The notes: generated from the sequence alone by a model not told the origin. Positions 1-12,383 are shown, counted from the first letter of the stretch. The stretch: DNA of 64,000 nt from Zoroaster sp. YZ-2022 (GCA_029582265.1 CM055816.1:992001-1056000), one strand, 5' to 3'. Numbers and translations are program-made.

Positions 1-351
1 TATTACCGCTATAGGCGAAGCAATCGTTAATGCTGTAAAACCAGTTTTACCAAAACCCACGCCACAACCAGCAGAACCTATACCACCCACGCCAGAACCC
101 GAACCACCCACGCCCGAACCAAGCGGGGGCGTAAAAGTGGATACAAAAAACATTAAAAAATCTAGCGAACGTATTAAAAAAAACTCGGAGAAAAAGCTTT
201 AGCCGCTTTACCGGCTATTATAGGATCGATAGTAAGCTGGTTATTTAAAACAGTGTCCAATATCGTCTCATGGACGGCGGAACATTTACGGCTAGCTTTA
301 ACGGGAGCTGGAGTTTTAATTTTAACTTACATGCAACAAAAACTAAAATAA
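1..351 (+). pseudogene. 3' end of viral coiled-coil/membrane protein gene, duplicate copy
   Basis: This is a near-identical copy of 6,691-7,043, the C-terminal part of the gene at 5,640-7,043. It encodes the hydrophobic stretch, the Pro/Glu-rich linker and the hydrophobic C-terminus. Two breaks are visible: two bases (AG) are missing near 136 compared with the other copy, and a run of eight A at 176-183 shifts the frame, as it also does at 6,868-6,875. The gene continues beyond the left window edge. Its stop overlaps the stop of the opposing gene at 343. Confidence 0.6.
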
Positions 352-1356
352 CAATTCGTAAATCGTAACGCCTAGTCCAGCTAAAACTGCAAAACCAATA
401 ATCAAAGCATTTTTTTCTTCTTCGTGGTTATCGCGCGATTCTTCTAAAGAGTCTTGGGTTAGCGTAGAATGAGTTTCTTGCGCAGCTGCGTGTTTAGCAA
501 TCAATGGCGTTGTTGTTGATTCTAAAGGTAAAATAGGAGGAACAACGGGCGTTGAATTTGTATCTAAATTTGAACCCAACGATAAATCACTCGTCGCGAT
601 TAATATATTATTGTTGTATCCTGCGTACGTGCCTATTCGTAAATTCATATCACTCGGCATCATGTATAAATTTTCACCGAGACAAAAGTTTAATTGACTG
701 CGAGCGTATTGTAAAACATCTTGATATCGTTGAATACTAGATTGTAAATCAACAGGAGAGTCAATCTCAGCATTTACTATATTTATAAATTCACGTTGCG
801 CGTCTAAACCGGTACCACCCGCTAAAAATGAGCTTTTTGCTTGCGCCTGAGCCCCCAATATCGCGTAAACGTACGTTCTTATAGAGTCGTTTATTCGTTC
901 CGTACCAACGTCTGTAAAACCTCTAGACTCGCTGATTATAAATTTTGACCAAGCGAGCTCCGTAGAAGATTGTAAAATTAATGCGATCGTATAGGTTGAA
1001 GGATGATCTCCAAAACTCATTTTCGTCGCGGTTTTGTAATAATCGTAATCAGTCACCTCGGTAGAAATAACGTTCAAACTACTTTTATCGTAGTTGTTTC
1101 CGGGTACCGCTTTGTAACCGTTATCGTAATAATAAGCCGTTCCTAATCCGTTAGAGTTGCTATCGACTCGTTGTTTCCAATTGGAGACTTGCGAAAGGTG
1201 AAATTCTTTACATAAGTTTTTGTACGCGCTTACGTCTATATTATTGGCAAACGCGTCATAACAATTTTGAAACGATGTAGGACAGCTCATTTCTTTGAGC
1301 AATCGTCTAATTTGATAATAGACGTGAAATCTAAAAAAAACTACGAATCATCGGGT
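343..1356 (-). CDS. membrane-anchored viral protein, duplicate copy (5' end cut by piggyBac)
   Basis: An open frame of about 319 codons with no recognised function. The C-terminus is a hydrophobic segment (IIGFAVLAGLGVTIY) next to a charged Glu/Asn/His stretch, as in a tail-anchored membrane protein. The Thr/Pro-rich region before it looks like a linker. The frame opens from a TTG codon at 1,302, but coding sense continues upstream towards the TTAA at 1,357-1,360 where the piggyBac end begins. A run of eight A at 1,333-1,340 breaks that upstream frame. The true N-terminus is missing here; for the second copy it lies at 16,062-16,140. This copy is open where the copy at 7,035-8,046 is frameshifted. 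A virion or entry-related membrane protein is possible but not shown. Confidence 0.6.
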
Positions 1357-2892
1357 TTAACCCTTTCAATACCGAGCTATATTTGATCAGTCATGCCTTG
1401 GTTGCTACCGGTTTTTGCATAGCATGTTCAGTTCTTTACCAGAGACTTTTTAACAATTTTCAGTGTATAGCGCCCTCACTCAACAACATCATGAAAGGCC
1501 ACTCTTGCAATGACAACAAATAACTCCACAAGTTATGACAAGAAAAATATTGACCAATAAAACAAATGCTTGTTTTGTTTATGGGTGGTTCATAAACCCC
1601 AACGTAATAGGTGATATATTTTAGGTTCAGGTGAAAGGAATGTTGCGGTAATTGCACAAAATTGATTTTACTGTAGCAGTAGTCAAGTTTAAATGAAGGT
1701 TGCTCACATACCCACCCCCACCCATTTCAAGATTGCTTATCATCATTTACTCTCTTCCCCCATTTCAATGTTGTGTTGCTGGTGTGCACTGTCACTTCAA
1801 CATTGAAATGGGGGGGGGGGAGACGGAAGGACCACAATCAAAAATGTTTATCACACACTGTGAAACTTCTCAAAGCATGGCAGCACACACATTGGCTTTT
1901 AACACTGTTTACAAATCATACGAGTTTGTTACCGCTTGGCTTTAGTGATGCAAATGACACAGTTGCATTTTATGCTGGGTGAGCAACATTGAAATGGGGG
2001 GACACCTAGAACACAATCCAAACTACATTGGGTAAATGTTTATCACACACTGTGAAACTTCTCAAAGCATGGCAGCACACACATTGGCTTTTAACACTGT
2101 TTACAAATCATACGAGTTTGTTACCGCTTGGCTTTAGTGATGCAAATGACACAGTTGCATTTTTGCTGGGTGAGCAACATTGAAATGGGGGACACCTAGA
2201 ACACAATCCAAACTACATTGGGTAAATGTTTATCACACACTGTGAAACTTCTCAAAGCATGGCAGCACACACATTGGCTTTAACACTGTTTACAAATCAT
2301 ACGAGTTTGTTACCGCTTGGCTTTAGTGATGCAAATGACACAGTTGCATTTTTGCTGGGTGAGCAACATTGAAATGGGGACACCTAGAACACAATCCAAA
2401 CTACATTGGGTAAATGTTTATCACACACTGTGAAACTTCTCAGCATGGCAGCACACACATTGGCTTTTAACACTGTTTACAAATCATACGAGTTTGTTAC
2501 CGCTTGGCTTTAGTGATGCAAATGACACAGTTGCATTTTTTGCTGGGTGAGCAACATTGAAATGGGGGGGGGGGGGACACCTAGAACACAATCCAAACTA
2601 CATTGGGTAAATGTTTATCACACACTGTGAAACTTCTCAAAGCATGGCAGCACACACATTGGCTTTTAACACTGTTTACAAATCATACGAGTTTGTTACC
2701 GATTGGGTGTAGTGATGCGAATGACACACTTGCATGATTTGCTGGGTGAGCAACAGTGAAATGGGGGGACACCTAGAACACAATCCAAACTACATTGGGT
2801 AAATGTTTATCACACACTGTGAAACTTCTCAAAGCATGGCAGCACACACATTGGCTTTTAACACTGTTTACAAATCATACGAGTTTGTTACA
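1357..2892 (-). mobile_element. piggyBac 3' end fragment, duplicate copy
   Basis: TTAA at 1,357-1,360 is followed by the terminal sequence CCCTTTCAA and about 430 bp that match 8,051-8,490 closely. The ~190-bp satellite follows. The transposase gene is absent: the array ends at 2,892 and joins a different minisatellite. This is therefore a partial copy of the element at 8,051-16,057, carried along by the duplication. Confidence 0.65.
1790..2892. repeat. ~190-bp satellite, short array (about 6 units)
   Basis: Tandem units that each contain a variable G tract, GACACCTAGAACAC, ATCACACACTGTGAAAC and ATACGAGTTTGTTACCG. The units match the array at 8,490-12,375 and the 3' end of the piggyBac transposase gene. 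The G tract varies from about 4 to 12 G between units. Short ORFs here are repeat translations, not genes. Confidence 0.95.
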
Positions 2893-3222
2893 AATTCTTT
2901 GAGCAACCCTATAGGTAACCTACTAACGACCTATAGGTAACCTACTAACGACCTATGAGCAACCCTATAGGTAACCTACTAACGACCTATAGGTAACCTA
3001 CTAACGACCTATGAGCAACCCTATAGGTAACCTACTAACGACCTATAGGTAACCTACTAACGACCTATGAGCAACCCTATAGGTAACCTACTAACGACCT
3101 ATAGGTAACCTACTAACGACCTATGAGCAACCCTATAGGTAACCTACTAACGACCTATAGGTAACCTACTAACGACCTATGAGCAACCCTATAGGTAACC
3201 TACTAACAACCTATAGGTGTTA
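2893..3222. repeat. 56-bp minisatellite at the left edge of the viral block
   Basis: About six units of 56 bp, each with two shorter sub-repeats containing CTATAGGTAACCTACTAAC. The array joins the satellite on the left without a spacer and stops two bases before the stop codon of the viral ATPase gene. It has no similarity to the other arrays in the window. Confidence 0.95.
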
Positions 3223-3223
3223 C

Positions 3224-3843
3224 TTAGTCTAGAATCGCGTAATCGGCAGGTTGATCCGTTTTTAAAATCAATTTGCGGTGTTTAACTAGTTTTAATTTTT
3301 CGTGTATTTGATCTCTCAACTCTTTTGTTGGCACGACATCATTTTCACGCAAACATTCTTCGAATGAGTCTCTATCTTTACAATAAAATAAACACACCCA
3401 TTTAAGTTGTACTCTAAAATCTTTTAATACACTATTATATTTTTGCGAAAGAAACCAGCAGCTGTGATTGACGTGTCTGCCACTAAAAGCCAATCGTATT
3501 AGCGCGTTCGTTTCATCTCGACCAAAATTTTTATATCGCGAATCTTTACTAGCGCTACAATCGTCGACGATAAACAACGTTTCGCTTCCTTCTAGTATGT
3601 CGCTATACATTTCTATCGCTTTGTTTAACGTATACTTTTTTAAATTATCAACGAGAACTCGCTCGTCGTTCCAAATCCATTTCTATTTTGATACGCGTTA
3701 TTGTTACCGATGGTAGGACATAATATAACGATATTTTCGAAATGTTTTAAATATTCTTTTTGTAACAAGTTTAACATGTATTCAGTTTTTCCGCATCCCG
3801 TTTGACCGCAAATGAGCGCAACGTGAGGATATTTAGGCAACAT
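3224..3843 (-). pseudogene. A32/FtsK-type DNA-packaging ATPase, frameshifted
   Basis: About 206 codons in two frames. The first part (3,640-3,843) begins MLPKYPHVALI and has a P-loop, GQTGCGKT, at about residues 13-20. The second part (3,224-3,610) has a Walker B motif, LFIVDDC, and a following Ser/Arg-rich helix as in A32-like ATPases. The frame changes around 3,675-3,690. Such ATPases pump genomes into capsids in viruses of the double-jelly-roll lineage (Polintons, adintoviruses, NCLDV). The gene lies 25 bp downstream of the probable capsid gene on the same strand, the neighbour expected for this role. The family call rests on the two ATPase motifs and context; substrate and virus class are inferred. 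Confidence 0.75.
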
Positions 3844-3868
3844 TTTCTTTTAATAATAGTCGCTAATT

Positions 3869-5146
3869 TTAATAATCAACGGATTCAAAACGTGAGTTTC
3901 TTATGTTTAGTTGCGCGTCCATGATAATAAAAGTGTACATGTTTAGTTCACCCGCAGCTTCCGCTTCTTTTTCAATTTGAATGGTAATGCCTTCACTCAA
4001 GTTTTGTATTCGTCTTCCGCTTCCGTGTATTTTATTATCGGTGCTCGTTCTTAAATCTAAAAATAAGCCGTATCTATTTAGTAAATAATCATCTAGTTTA
4101 ACGTTGGGTAAATTTAACGCTTTAACAACTTGAATAGCGTGTTGTTCGCTCGAATCGCCGAAATATTTTGAAATCTCTTCCCAATGTTGATACCTTCTCA
4201 TTCCGTGCGCGTAGAGTTGATTAGGTACACCTTCGATCGTAATCGAAACTTTATCAATTTTTGGATTATAAAACTTATTGCTTTCTTGTACGTTAGGATC
4301 TTTGAATAAAAACAATATTCCTTTCATACTTTTTGCTGGAGTATTTAAATTTATATTCCACGTTGTATCGCGTTTGTTTAACGGCGTTACGCTCTGTCTT
4401 AGTACGCGATCAAACAATATACTCAACCGGTTGCTATATTGATTTTTAATAGTTCGCGCTAGTTCTGGCATATGAATAATTTCAAATTCTAAAGAAATTC
4501 CGCTTATGACATATCCCGCGTTATCATCGGTGCTTTTAATTACGTTACTGAATTTATTAAACACGAGTTCGTAAGTCAATCGGTCTCCAATCCCCGATTA
4601 GTAGTAAGGTTGATGCGTGGTCAACAATTCAAAATCCAGCGGAATGTAATATCTATTTTTATAAGTATCAGCGATAGCTTTATCTTTTCCACCGTTATCC
4701 GTGAGATTTTTGTCACTAGCGTCTATTCTTATTTTAGTTACGTTAGCATCTTCGATTCCTTGATACGCTAAATTGTCGCGTTGATCTTTAGTTAACCATT
4801 CGTCTTTACAACAATTGAAAACATCCGCATCGTCTAAACTAAATATTTCATTTCCTTCCATTTTAATAATTATACGTTTTACGATAGCTCTACCTATATT
4901 CTGTACCAACGTTCTTGTATCGTCATCCGAGCTAACGAGTGCTATGTTGAAAGCTAATCGAGTTGTGTTCGGGATGATAACATCGTTTACTCCTAAATTT
5001 GGAAAACGAACCGTCAACAATTGATTTTCGGTAATAGTACTGGGATTGTTTGTAATGACAACTTTTTGACGTAATCCTTTTATACCTCGCGGTTCTCTTA
5101 TTCTTCTGTATGGATCCAACACATCTCCGTACGTGTTATTAGCCAT
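3869..5146 (-). pseudogene. probable major capsid protein, interrupted by one in-frame TAA
   Basis: Two open stretches, 182 codons (4,601-5,146) and at least 236 codons (3,869-4,579), lie in the same frame and are separated only by a TAA at 4,598-4,600 and six sense codons. Total length is about 425 codons. The sequence is rich in predicted beta strands, begins MANNTYGDVLDPYRRI, and resembles an uncharacterised family I associate with virus-like gene sets in invertebrate genomes. Size, strand-rich composition and position next to the packaging ATPase suggest a double-jelly-roll major capsid protein. Another large structural protein is the main alternative. The stop could be real decay or a sequence error. 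Confidence 0.55.
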
Positions 5147-5194
5147 AGTTTATGTTTGTTAAATATAATAATTTTTATATTTTTAAAACATAAA
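5147..5194. promoter_or_regulatory. bidirectional viral promoter region
   Basis: A 48-bp, almost entirely A/T gap separates the start of the capsid gene (-) from the start of the next gene (+). It includes AAATATAATAATTTTTATA. With no other space available, it must carry start signals for both genes. Confidence 0.5.
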
Positions 5195-5626
5195 ATGGTG
5201 AGTGTAGCGATGATGATTGGAGGCGCAGTCGTTAACGCGCTAGCTTTTACCGGATCAAATGTTTTATTTAGTAATTTACGTGGCAACGACGCTGAACAAG
5301 AACGTAAAAGGCATGATTTAGCGCTAGAGCAACTTTCAAAAGCTAGAGATGAATTTAGTAAAAAGCGTTTAAAATATCTAGATTATTTAAACGAACGATT
5401 ACAAAAAGAAACGAGCGCCGAAAGAACATTTAATGACATTGACGATGCGATGAATGAATATTCTCGCGTTACGGGTAATCAATTTAATTTACCGCTAAAT
5501 TTACGCAACGAACCACAACTAGAAGATTTTTACGTTCCTAGCGAAGATCAAAAAACGCGAGATATTTTATTCATCGTACTAGCTATGAGCGCTGTAGGTT
5601 ACGTGAGTTATAGATTATTAAAATAA
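5195..5626 (+). CDS. small viral membrane/coiled-coil protein (143 aa)
   Basis: I chose the ATG at 5,195 over the upstream one at 5,156, because AAAATGGTG follows the A/T-rich promoter like other genes in this block. The N-terminus is hydrophobic (MIGGAVVNALAF). Residues about 35-75 are Lys/Glu/Arg-rich and look like a coiled coil (LEQLSKARDEFSKKRLKYL). The C-terminus is a second hydrophobic segment (ILFIVLAMSAVGYVSYRLL). This architecture suggests a virion-membrane or capsid-lining protein. It recurs in virus-like gene sets of marine invertebrates as far as I can recognise, but no function is known to me. Confidence 0.65.
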   Translation: MVSVAMMIGGAVVNALAFTGSNVLFSNLRGNDAEQERKRHDLALEQLSKARDEFSKKRLKYLDYLNERLQKETSAERTFNDIDDAMNEYSRVTGNQFNLPLNLRNEPQLEDFYVPSEDQKTRDILFIVLAMSAVGYVSYRLLK

Positions 5627-5639
5627 AAGTAATTATAAA

Positions 5640-7043
5640 ATGGCGCAAGGAGGACATGAACTTATTGAGCTAGATCCGTTATTACAAGATCTTGACGATG
5701 AAGATGTTGAAGATCACCGAGAGTATGACCTTGACGATATTGATGAAAGATTAGAAAGAGAGCAAGTTGATGAAACGTCTTTTGGTCAGCCCAGTCGTGT
5801 TGATAGCTCAGGCTATTATAAAAGTAAAGAAGATGCCGTTGATGCATTTTACAATCAACTCAAAAAAACAAACGTTGTAAAAGACTACAGTAGATTTAGA
5901 TATAGTTACTCAGTACTTTGGTTTATTAAAGAAGACGGCAAACAAATACGGTTAAGTAACCAAAAGGAAATAGGAAAATTTTTATCAGAATCTACTTTTA
6001 AAAAACAAGGTAAAGATCTTTTTTACGAACTTTATGGTTTACCAAAACCAAAAATATCGCGAGAAATACAAGAAAAAACGGATGAAACTTTAAAAAAGAT
6101 AGAAACACCGCAAATTGTTGCCATAGATCGCCTCTTCGTAGAGATGCACCGCGCATGTTACCAACACCACCCGCACTTCAAGAACCGAATGATGAATACG
6201 AGTACGACTACGATGGTACTCAACTGAGAGATGCGCAAGAGAGTATGTCAATAGATACGGTCGATGAATATCTTGTTTTTCTCGCGCAAAACGCGGAAAC
6301 TAGTGAAGAACTGAATACATGGCGTGAATTAAGGGGTTACGTGGATATTATGAAAACATCGCGAGGCCACAAATTAAAATTTGAAGCGGAATTGTACGCA
6401 CGAAACAAAGAATTAGCGATGATTAGAAAACAAATCGCTAACAACGATGTAGAAGATGAAAATGTGAAAGAACAACTCGTACGACGAAAGCGAGAATTAT
6501 TAGATGAAATAGCCGTACTAGAAGAACAAATTATCAAGTTTGATGTAGAGAGTAACAGTGAATTAAACAGTATTAAAGAAACGTTATATAGAATTAGATA
6601 TGTAGACAAAACGTTGGGTGAAAGAATTAAAACTTTATTTAGAGAACGAGGTATAACAATCGTCAGTATATTAACGGCTTTTGTAATGACTATTACCGCT
6701 ATAGGCGAAGCAATCGTTAATGCTGTAAAACCAGTTTTACCAAAACCCACGCCACAACCAGCAGAACCTATACCACCCACGCCAGAACCCGAACCACCCA
6801 CGCCCGAACCAAGCGGGGGCGTAAAAGAGTGGATACAAAAAACATTAAAAAATCTAGCGAACGTATTAAAAAAAACTCGGAGAAAAAGCTTTAGCCGCTT
6901 TACCGGCTATTATAGGATCGATAGTAAGCTGGTTATTTAAAACAGTGTCCAATATCGTCTCATGGACGGCGGAACATTTACGGCTAGCTTTAACGGGAGC
7001 TGGAGTTTTAATTTTAACTTACATGCAACAAAAACTAAAATAA
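5640..7043 (+). pseudogene. long coiled-coil protein with C-terminal hydrophobic domain, two frame breaks
   Basis: Coding sense covers the whole stretch in three frame segments. The first (5,640-6,227) starts MAQGGHELIELD and is strongly acidic, then basic. The second (6,155-6,940) has a Pro-rich junction, a long Arg/Lys/Glu coiled coil (about 6,300-6,600), the segment GITIVSILTAF, then Pro/Glu repeats. The third, after the A8 run at 6,868-6,875, ends in two hydrophobic stretches and stops at 7,041-7,043. The frame changes lie at about 6,130-6,155 and at the A8 run. I recognise this as a conserved but uncharacterised protein of virus-like invertebrate elements. The stop overlaps the stop of the opposing gene by nine bases. 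Confidence 0.6.
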
Positions 7044-8046
7044 CAATTCGTAAATCGTAACGCCTAGTCCAGCTAAAACTGCAAAACCAATAATCAAAGC
7101 ATTTTTTTCTTCTTCGTGGTTATCGCGCGATTCTTCTAAAGAGTCTTGGGTTAGCGTAGAATGAGTTTCTTGCGCAGCTGCGTGTTTAGCAATCAATGGC
7201 GTTGTTGTTGATTCTAAAGGTAAAATAGGAGGAACAACGGGCGTTGAATTTGTATCTAAATTTGAACTCCAACGATAAATCACTCGTCGCGATTAATATA
7301 TTATTGTTGTATCCTGCGTACGTGCCTATTCGTAAATTCATATCACTCGGCATCATGTATAAATTTTCACCGAGACAAAAGTTTAATTGACTGCGAGCGT
7401 ATTGTAAAACATCTTGATATCGTTGAATACTAGATTGTAAATCAACAGGAGAGTCAATCTCAGCATTTACTATATTTATAAATTCACGTTGCGCGTCTAA
7501 ACCGGTACCACCCGCTAAAATGAGCTTTTGCTTGCGCCTGAGCCCCAATATCGCGTAAACGTACGTTCTTATAGAGTCGTTTATTCGTTCCGTACCAACG
7601 TCTGTAAAACCTCTAGACTCGCTGATTATAAATTTTGACCAAGCGAGCTCCGTAGAAGATTGTAAAATTAATGCGATCGTATAGGTTGAAGGATGATCTC
7701 CAAAACTCATTTTCGTCGCGGTTTTGTAATAATCGTAATCAGTCACCTCGGTAGAAATAACGTTCAAACTACTTTTATCGTAGTTGTTTCCGGGTACCGC
7801 TTTGTAACCGTTATCGTAATAATAAGCCGTTCCTAATCCGTTAGAGTTAAGCTATCGACTCGTTGTTTCCAATTGGAGACTTGCGAAAGGTGAAATTCTT
7901 TACATAAGTTTTTGTACGCGCTTACGTTCATATTATTGGCAAACGCGTCATAACAATTTTGAAACGATGTAGGACAGCTCATTTCTTTGAGCAATCGTCT
8001 AATTTGATAATAGACGTGAAATCTAAAAAACTACGAATCATCGGGT
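7035..8046 (-). pseudogene. membrane-anchored viral protein, body of the gene split by piggyBac
   Basis: Second copy of the gene at 343-1,356. Here it is broken by small indels near 7,266, 7,520-7,545 and 7,848 relative to the first copy. Coding sense runs up to the TTAA at 8,047-8,050, where piggyBac begins. The first ~27 codons lie on the other side of the transposon at 16,062-16,140. A run of six A at 8,025-8,030 (eight in the other copy) disturbs the frame near the junction. The C-terminal membrane anchor is retained. Confidence 0.65.
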
Positions 8047-8489
8047 TTAACCCTTTCAATACTGAGCTATATTTGATCAGTCATGCCTTGGTTGCTACCG
8101 GTTTTTGCATAGCATGTTCAGTTCTTTACCAGAGACTTTAACAATTTTCAGTGTATAGCGCCCTCACTCAACAACATCATGAAAGGCCACTCTTGCAATG
8201 ACAACAAATAACTCCACAAGTTATGACAAGAAAAATATTGACCAATAAAACAAATGCTTGTTTTGTTTATGGGTGGTTCATAAACCCCAACGTAATAGGT
8301 GATATATTTTAGGTTCAGGTGAAAGGAATGTTGCGGTAATTGCACAAAATTGATTTTACTGTAGCAGTAGTCAAGTTTAAATGAAGGTTGCTCATACCCC
8401 ACCCCACCCATTTCAAGATTGCTTATCATCATTACCCCCCCCCATTTCCAATGTTTTGTTGCTGGTGCGCACTGTCACTTCAACATTGA

Positions 8490-11400
8490 AATGGGGAGGG
8501 GGGGGAGACTGAAGGACCACAATCAAAAATGTTTATCACACACTGTGAAACTTCTCAAAGCATGGCAGCACACATTGGCTTTTAACACTGTTTACAAATC
8601 ATACGAGTTTGTTACCGCTTGGCTTTAGTGATGCAAATGACACAGTTGCATTTTATGCTGGGTGAGCAACATTGAAATGGGGGACACCTACAACACAATC
8701 CAAACCACATTGGGTAAATGTTTATCACACACTGTGAAACTTCTCAAAGCATGGCAGCACACACATTGGCTTTTAACACTGTTTACAAATCATACGAGTT
8801 TGTTACTGCTTGGCTTTAGTGATGCAAATGACACAGTTGCATTTTTGCTGGGTGAGCAACATTGAAATGGGGGGACACCTAGAACACAATCCAAACTACA
8901 TTGGGTAAATGTTTATCACACACTGTGAAACTTCTCAAAGCATGGCAGCACACACATTGGCTTTTAACACTGTTTACAAATCATACGAGTTTGTTACCGC
9001 TTGGCTTTAGTGATGCAAATGACACAGTTGCATATGTAGCTGGGTGAGCAACATTGAAATGGGGGGGACACCTAGAACACAATCCAAACTACATTGGGTA
9101 AATGTTTATCACACACTGTGAAACTTCTCAAAGCATGGCAGCACACACATTGGCTTTTAACACTGTTTACAAATCATACGAGTTTGTTACCGCTTGGCTT
9201 TAGTGATGCAAATGACACAGTTGCATTTTTGGTGGGTGAGCAACATTGAAATGGGGGGGGGGGGGACACCTAGAACACAATCCAAACTACATTGGGTAAA
9301 TGTTTATCACACACTGTGAAACTTCTCAAAGCATGGCAGCACACACATTGGCTTTTAACACTGTTTACAAATCATACGAGTTTGTTACCGCTTGGCTTTA
9401 GTGATGCAAATGACACAGTTGCATTTTTTGCTGGGTGAGCAACATTGAAATTTTGGGGGGGACACATAGAACACAATCCAAACTACATTGGGTAAATGTT
9501 TATCACACACTGTGAAACTTCTCAAAGCATGGCAGCACACACACATGGCTTTTTTAACAGTTTACAAATCATACGAGTTTGTTACCGCTTGGCTTTAGTG
9601 ATGCAAATGACACAGTTGCATTTTTGCTGGGTGAGCAACATTGAAATGGGGGGACACCTAGAACACAATCCAAACTACATTGGGTAAATGTTTATCACAC
9701 ACTGTGAAACTTCTCAAAGCATGGCAGCACACACATTGGCTTTTTACACTGTTTACAAATCATACGAGTTTGTTACCGCTTGGCTTTAGTGATGCAAATG
9801 ACACAGTTGCATTTTTGCTGGGTGAGCAACATTGAAATGGGGGACACCTAGAACACAATCCAAACTACATTGGGTAAATGTTTATCACACACTGTGAAAC
9901 TTCTCAAAGCATGGCAGCACACACATTGGCTTTTAACACTGTTTACAAATCATACGAGTTTGTTACCGCTTGGCTTTAGTGATGCAAATGACACAGTTGC
10001 ATTTTTGCTGGGTGAGCAACATTGAAATGGGGGGACACCTAGAACACAATCCAAACTGCATTGGGTAAATGTCTATCACACACTGTGAAACTTCTCAAAG
10101 CATGGCAGCACACATATTGGCTTTTAACACTGTTTACAAATCATACGAGTTTGTTACCGCTTGGCTTTAGTGATGCAAATGACACAGTTGCATTTTTGCT
10201 GGGTGAGCAACATTGAAATGGGGGGACACCTAGAACACAATCCAAACTACATTGGGTAAATGTTTATCACACACTGTGAAACTTCTCAAAGCATGGCAGC
10301 ACACACATTGGCTTTTAACACTGTTTACAAATCATACGAGTTTGTTACCGCTTGGCTTTAGTGATGCAAATGACACAGTTGCATTTTTTGCTGGGTGAGC
10401 AACATTGAAATGGGGGGACACCGAGAACACAATCCAAACTACATTGGGTAAATGTTTATCACACACTGTGAAACTTCCAAAAGCATGGCAGCACACACAT
10501 TGGCTTTTAACACTGTTTACAAATCATACGAGTTTGTTACCGCTTGGCTTTAGTGATGCAAATGACACAGTTGCATTTTTTGCTGGGTGAGCAACATTGA
10601 AATGGGGGGACACCTAGAACACAATCCAAACTACATTGGGTAAATGTTTATCACACACTGTGAAACTTCTCAAAAGCATGGCAGCACACACATTGGCTTT
10701 TAACACTGTTTACAAATCATACGAGTTTGTTACCGCTTGGCTTTAGTGATGCAAATGACAGTTGCATTTTTGCTGGGTGAGCAACATTGAAATGGGGGGA
10801 CACCTAGAACACAATCCAAACTACATTGGGTAAATGTTTATCACACACTGTGAAACTTCTCAAAGCATGGCAGCAATCACATTGGCCTTTAACACTGTTT
10901 ACAAATCATACGAGTTTGTTACCGCTTGGCTTTAGTGATGCAAATGACAGTTGCATTTTTTTGCTGGGTGAGCAACATTGAAATGGGGGGACACCTAGAA
11001 CACAATCCAAACTACATTGGGTAAATGTTTATCACACACTGTGAAACTTCTCAAAGCATGGCAGCACACATTGGCTTTTAACACTGTTTACAAATCATAC
11101 GAGTTTGTTACCGCTTGGCTTTAGTGATGCAAATGACACAGTTGCATTTTTTGCTGGGTGAGCAACATTTAAATGGGGGGGGGGGACACCTAGAACACAA
11201 TCCAATCTACATTGGGTAAATGTTTATCACACACTGTGAAACTTCTCAAAGCATGGCAGCACACATTGGCTTTTAACACTGTTTACAAATCATACGAGTT
11301 TGTTACCGCTTGGCTTTAGTGATGCAAATGACACAGTTGCATTTTTGCTGGGTGAGCAACATTGAAATGGGGGACACCTAGAACACAATCAAACTACATT

Positions 11401-12375
11401 GGGTAAATGTTTATCACACACTGTGAAACTTCTCAAAGCATGGCAGCACACACATTGGCTTTTAACACTGTTTACAAATCATACGAGTTTGTTACCGCTT
11501 GGCTTTAGTGATGCAAATGACAGTTGCATTTTTTGCTGGGTGAGCAACATTGAAATGGGTGTGGGGGAAACCTAGAACACAATCCAAACTACATTGGGTA
11601 AATGTTTATCACACACTGTGAAACTTCTCAAAGCATGGCAGCACACACATTGGCTTTTAACACTGTTTACAAATCATACGAGTTTGTTACCGCTTGGCTT
11701 TAGTGATGCAAATGACAGTTGCATTTTTTGCTGGGTGAGCAACATTGAAATGGGGGGACACCTAGAACACAATCCAAACTACATTGGGTAAATGTTTATC
11801 ACACACTGTGAAACTTCTCAAAGCATGGCAGCACACACATTGGCTTTTAACACTGTTTACAAATCATACGAGTTTGTTACCGCTTGGCTTTAGTGATGCA
11901 AATGACACAGTTGCATTTTTGCTGGGTGAGCAACATTGAAATGGGGGGACACCTAGAACACAATCCAAACTACATTGGGTAAATGTTTATCACACACTGT
12001 GAAACTTCTCAAAGCATGGCAGCACACAATGGCTCTTAAAACTGTTTACAATTCATACGAGTTTGTTACCGCTGGGCTTTTAGTGATGCAAATGACATAG
12101 TTGCATTTTTGCTGGGTGAGCAACATTGAAATGGGGGGGGGGGGGACACCTAGAACACAATCCAAACTACATTGGGTAAATGTTTATCACACACTGTGAA
12201 ACTTCTCAAAGCATGGCAGCACACACATTGGCTTTTAACACTGTTTACAAATCATACGAGTTTGTTACCGCTTGGCTTTAGTGATGCAAATGACATAGTT
12301 GCATTTTTGCTGGGTGAGCAACATTGAAAAGGGGGGGGGGGGACACCTAGAACACAATCCAAACTACATTGGGTA
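8490..12375. repeat. ~190-bp satellite, about 20 units, inside piggyBac
   Basis: Tandem units of about 190 bp, highly similar to each other, with a variable G tract. The last unit merges into the transposase gene at 12,376-12,520, where the same order of sequence is coding. On the minus strand each unit holds a stop-containing version of the last ~38 transposase codons followed by ~75 bp of 3' sequence. ORFs of 60-70 aa in this array are repeat artefacts. Confidence 0.95.
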
Positions 12376-12383
12376 AATGTTTA

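Noticed and set aside
4598..4600. Alternative genetic code (TAA read as an amino acid) in the virus
   Set aside because: Other viral genes end at TAA in normal positions, e.g. 5,626 and 21,735, so a single nonsense change is simpler.
8419..11791. Several 60-70-aa ORFs with FITHCETSQSMAAH or LSHTVKLLKAWQH
   Set aside because: These are antisense or shifted readings of the satellite derived from the transposase end.
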